DNA from: Paenibacillus glycanilyticus
GTDB taxonomy: Bacteria > Bacillota > Bacilli > Paenibacillales > Paenibacillaceae
Direction of reading: 5' to 3'
Length of the DNA: 64,000 bases
Assembly: GCF_023715145.1 (NCBI RefSeq)
Contig: NZ_JAMBNP010000007.1
Location: forward strand, 62,001-126,000
Shown here: piece by piece, positions 62,343-64,000 of the stretch
Position numbering within the stretch: the stretch's first letter is position 1
Layout of the letters: every line of letters begins with the position of its first letter
Position numbers and translations under genes: made by a program
The notes under the pieces: generated by a model
What the model was told of the DNA's origin: nothing
What the model saw: the letters and a program-made list of their open reading frames with translations, nothing else
Database searches by the model: none

Positions 62343-62368
62343 TAAGTCTTTATAACCTCTTAGAATTG

Positions 62369-62392
62369 GAAAAAAGGGAGCAGCAGCTCCCT
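62369..62392 (-). terminator. Terminator of the siderophore-binding protein gene
   Basis: AGGGAGC pairs with GCTCCCT, followed by TTTTT on the minus strand. It lies between the binding-protein and permease genes. Confidence 0.7.
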
Positions 62393-62409
62393 CTATTCCC
62401 TACTACTCA

Positions 62410-63417
62410 TTATTTCACAAAGTCTTTCAATACATTATCAATCATTTGGGAGCTTGCTACAGGACCGTAGTATAACCAGCTGGTCGTAGCTTCATATTCG
62501 TGAACATGGCCGTTCTTTACAGCGGGAATGGATTGCCAGATCGGATCCTTCAGCGCTTCGGAGCCAGTCGCTTTATCGCTGTTGATTAGAATCAGATGAT
62601 CAGCGTCCAGGTCAGCAAGCTTCTCAAGGGAGATTTCATTCCAGCTGACCATACCGGCAGCGGAAATCTCTTTCACGACATTAGGAACTTTCAGACCGAG
62701 GTCATTATAGAGAACCGCGCCGCTCGAAAGCTTGTCGCTAACCACATAGAATTTGTTTGCTACAAGCCAGAGTGCCGCCACCGATTGATCAGGAATAGCC
62801 GCTTGAAGCTTCGTTTTCGCCTCTGCTGCTTTCGCCTCATAGTCGTCAAGCACCTTCTGAGCTTGATCTTTCTTCTGCAGAACCTCACCGATTTTCAGCA
62901 GGGCCTTGCGCCAGTCGCTGTTCACTTCGTCGCCAAGGACGAAGGTTGGAGCAATTTTCGAATACTGCTCATATTTGCCGCCTTCAACCGTGCTGTTCGA
63001 ACCAAGGATCAGCAAATCCGGAGCGAAGCTTGTTACGGCTTCGAAAGGTAGATCATAAGCGATTGTCGGGATATCCTTCAATTCGGTTTGCAGGTAATCC
63101 TGAATGCCGTTTGGAACGCTCCATTGGGCAACAGGCTTCACGCCAAGTGCAACCAGATAGTCTTCCAGGTAGGAAGCGATGATTTTTTGCGGATTAGCGG
63201 GAACGGTAACTTCGTTGCCAAGGCCGTCAGTCAGCTTTTGCTCCGTTGGTGCCGCTGCAGTTTCAGTCGCCTCCGGCGATGGCGACGCGCTTTCGGTTGC
63301 CGCCGAGTTATTCATGCCTTCGTTATTTTCTTTGTTCCCTCCGCATGCCGCTAGGACAAGCGAAAGAACCATTACACTCATAAGTACTACAATCCGTTTT
63401 TTGCTCTTACCAAACAC
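62410..63417 (-). CDS. Iron-siderophore-binding lipoprotein (FecB family, YfiY-like)
   Basis: A 335-residue lipoprotein with lipobox LAAC (Cys25), a Ser/Thr/Glu/Ala linker to about residue 60, then the siderophore-binding fold (VPANPQKIIASYLEDYLVALGVKPVAQW, FEAVTSFAPDLLILGSNS, LEKLADLDADHLILINSD, WLYYGPVASSQMIDNVL). The start is GTG at 63417 with AGGGGGAC upstream. A sigma-A promoter containing a Fur box lies directly ahead. It is the likely primary binding protein of the downstream FecCD permeases. Confidence 0.92.
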   Translation of the reverse strand: MFGKSKKRIVVLMSVMVLSLVLAACGGNKENNEGMNNSAATESASPSPEATETAAAPTEQKLTDGLGNEVTVPANPQKIIASYLEDYLVALGVKPVAQWSVPNGIQDYLQTELKDIPTIAYDLPFEAVTSFAPDLLILGSNSTVEGGKYEQYSKIAPTFVLGDEVNSDWRKALLKIGEVLQKKDQAQKVLDDYEAKAAEAKTKLQAAIPDQSVAALWLVANKFYVVSDKLSSGAVLYNDLGLKVPNVVKEISAAGMVSWNEISLEKLADLDADHLILINSDKATGSEALKDPIWQSIPAVKNGHVHEYEATTSWLYYGPVASSQMIDNVLKDFVK

Positions 63418-63471
63418 AATTACGTCCCCCTATTAAGCTAATAGCTGTATTCTCGATAATTGACTAAAGTG

Positions 63472-63500
63472 ATGATAACAATTCTCATTATCAAAGTCAA
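63472..63500 (-). promoter_or_regulatory. Fur-controlled sigma-A promoter of the YfiY-like gene
   Basis: TTGACT (63495-63500), 17-base spacer, TATCAT (63472-63477). A Fur box, TGATAATGAGAATTGTTATCA (63473-63493), fills the spacer, so bound Fur would block RNA polymerase. Confidence 0.8.
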
Positions 63501-63562
63501 TCCTTAATTATAGGAAGGTGCTTATCCCTTGTCCGCAGTATAACCGACGCTCATCGAACAAT

Positions 63563-63603
63563 AAAAAGGACGGCTCGAGAGCAATCTCGATTCCGTCCTT
63601 TTC
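63563..63603 (-). terminator. Terminator of the right-edge GH43 gene
   Basis: AAAAGGACGG and CCGTCCTTTT arms with an inner CGAGA/TCTCG stem, then TATTG on the minus strand. Confidence 0.75.
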
Positions 63604-63626
63604 TCCAATATAAGCGGGTCCAAGAT

Positions 63627-64000
63627 CTACAAAACCGCGTCGTCCTCATGACGAGGCTTTAATGCCGCAACGGATGCCCTGAAATCAGGTCTGCCGTCTT
63701 CGGTCCACTTCAGCTCCGTCACAAAGGTATGACGGTTCGGGTCGTACAATGGATCTCCTTCAATCTCTTTGTAGGTTCTGGCATGGAAGACAAACAACGC
63801 GGTTGTACCGTCCTCTGCTACCGTAAAGTTATTATGGCCGGGTCCATACAGCCCAAGAGCCTCATCGGTTGTCAACACCGGTATCGGTGATTTGTCCCAT
63901 GATGCCGCATCAAGCAAATCCGCATCGGCGGATGCTTCCAGAATGCCCATGCAATAGTTGAAGTCCGTGGCGCTTGCGGAATAGGACAGGAAGACGCGGT
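63627..64000 (-). CDS. Glycoside hydrolase family 43 enzyme, C-terminal part
   Basis: The 3' 124 codons of a gene that continues past the right edge. The visible frame reads RVFLSYSASATDFNYCMGIL, then ASWDKSPIPVLTTDEALGLYGPGHNNF, FVFHARTYKEIEGDPLYDPNRHT and a C-terminal ALKPRHED. YSASATD and YGPGHNNF with FHAR are characteristic of the last propeller blades of GH43 enzymes acting on arabinan or arabinoxylan, such as exo-alpha-L-arabinofuranosidases. The catalytic acid and base residues lie outside the window. A canonical terminator follows. Confidence 0.8.
   Translation of the reverse strand, partial: RVFLSYSASATDFNYCMGILEASADADLLDAASWDKSPIPVLTTDEALGLYGPGHNNFTVAEDGTTALFVFHARTYKEIEGDPLYDPNRHTFVTELKWTEDGRPDFRASVAALKPRHEDDAVL

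Overview
The window looks like a chromosome segment of a Paenibacillus-type Firmicute (GC near 50 percent). The evidence is strong AGGAGG-type ribosome binding sites, frequent GTG and TTG starts, sigma-A promoters, a very large S-layer-homology (SLH) surface protein, Fur-boxed siderophore uptake genes, and several sugar loci that pair YesM/YesN-type sensor kinases and AraC-type response regulators with CUT1 transporters. No rRNA, tRNA, complete insertion sequence, prophage or CRISPR array was seen.

Layout. 0-6.7 kb: the start of an SsuB/TauB-type ABC ATPase behind an attenuator-like leader, an EamA permease, a eukaryotic-type HisA, ExoA-type exonuclease III, an AraC regulator divergent from a GH43 beta-xylosidase, a long palindromic element and a TPR protein. 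6.7-19 kb: a glycan locus with a probable GH110 alpha-1,3-galactosidase behind its own promoter and a LacI/CcpA-like operator, a LipO/YtcP/LplB-type transporter, a kinase/regulator pair, two Gfo/Idh/MocA oxidoreductases and a divergent AraC regulator. 19-24.5 kb: a 1100-residue secreted modular protein, an MDR oxidoreductase and two small envelope proteins. 24.7-30.7 kb: a second CUT1 sugar transporter with its own kinase/regulator pair and cre-like sites. 31-37.9 kb: GNAT enzymes, a YvfRSTU/Lnr-like ABC exporter with a DesK/DesR-like two-component system, a VOC protein and an HD phosphohydrolase.

38-48 kb: a copper amine oxidase with a divergent AraC regulator; an RsbQ hydrolase coupled to a PAS-GGDEF diguanylate cyclase; an array of 11 near-identical palindromes in two alternating classes (125-bp period); a small membrane protein; an MFS exporter; and a glycosyltransferase/flippase-like pair. 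48-50 kb is a graveyard of truncated TetR, ABC ATPase and ABC-2 permease genes. 50.2-57.2 kb encodes a 2327-residue SLH surface protein with 11 cadherin-like repeats arranged as dimers. 57.3-64 kb holds a DUF975 membrane protein, a Fur-type siderophore uptake cluster (two binding proteins, two permeases, an AraC regulator) and the 3' part of another GH43 enzyme.

Functionally the window combines carbohydrate sensing, import and hydrolysis with envelope display, iron uptake and signalling. Neither CUT1 system nor the siderophore system carries its own ATPase here, so each presumably borrows a shared one encoded elsewhere. The most unusual structure is the palindrome array at 43.2-43.9 kb. The reading is by eye, so family names rest on motifs and remembered family architecture rather than on database searches.
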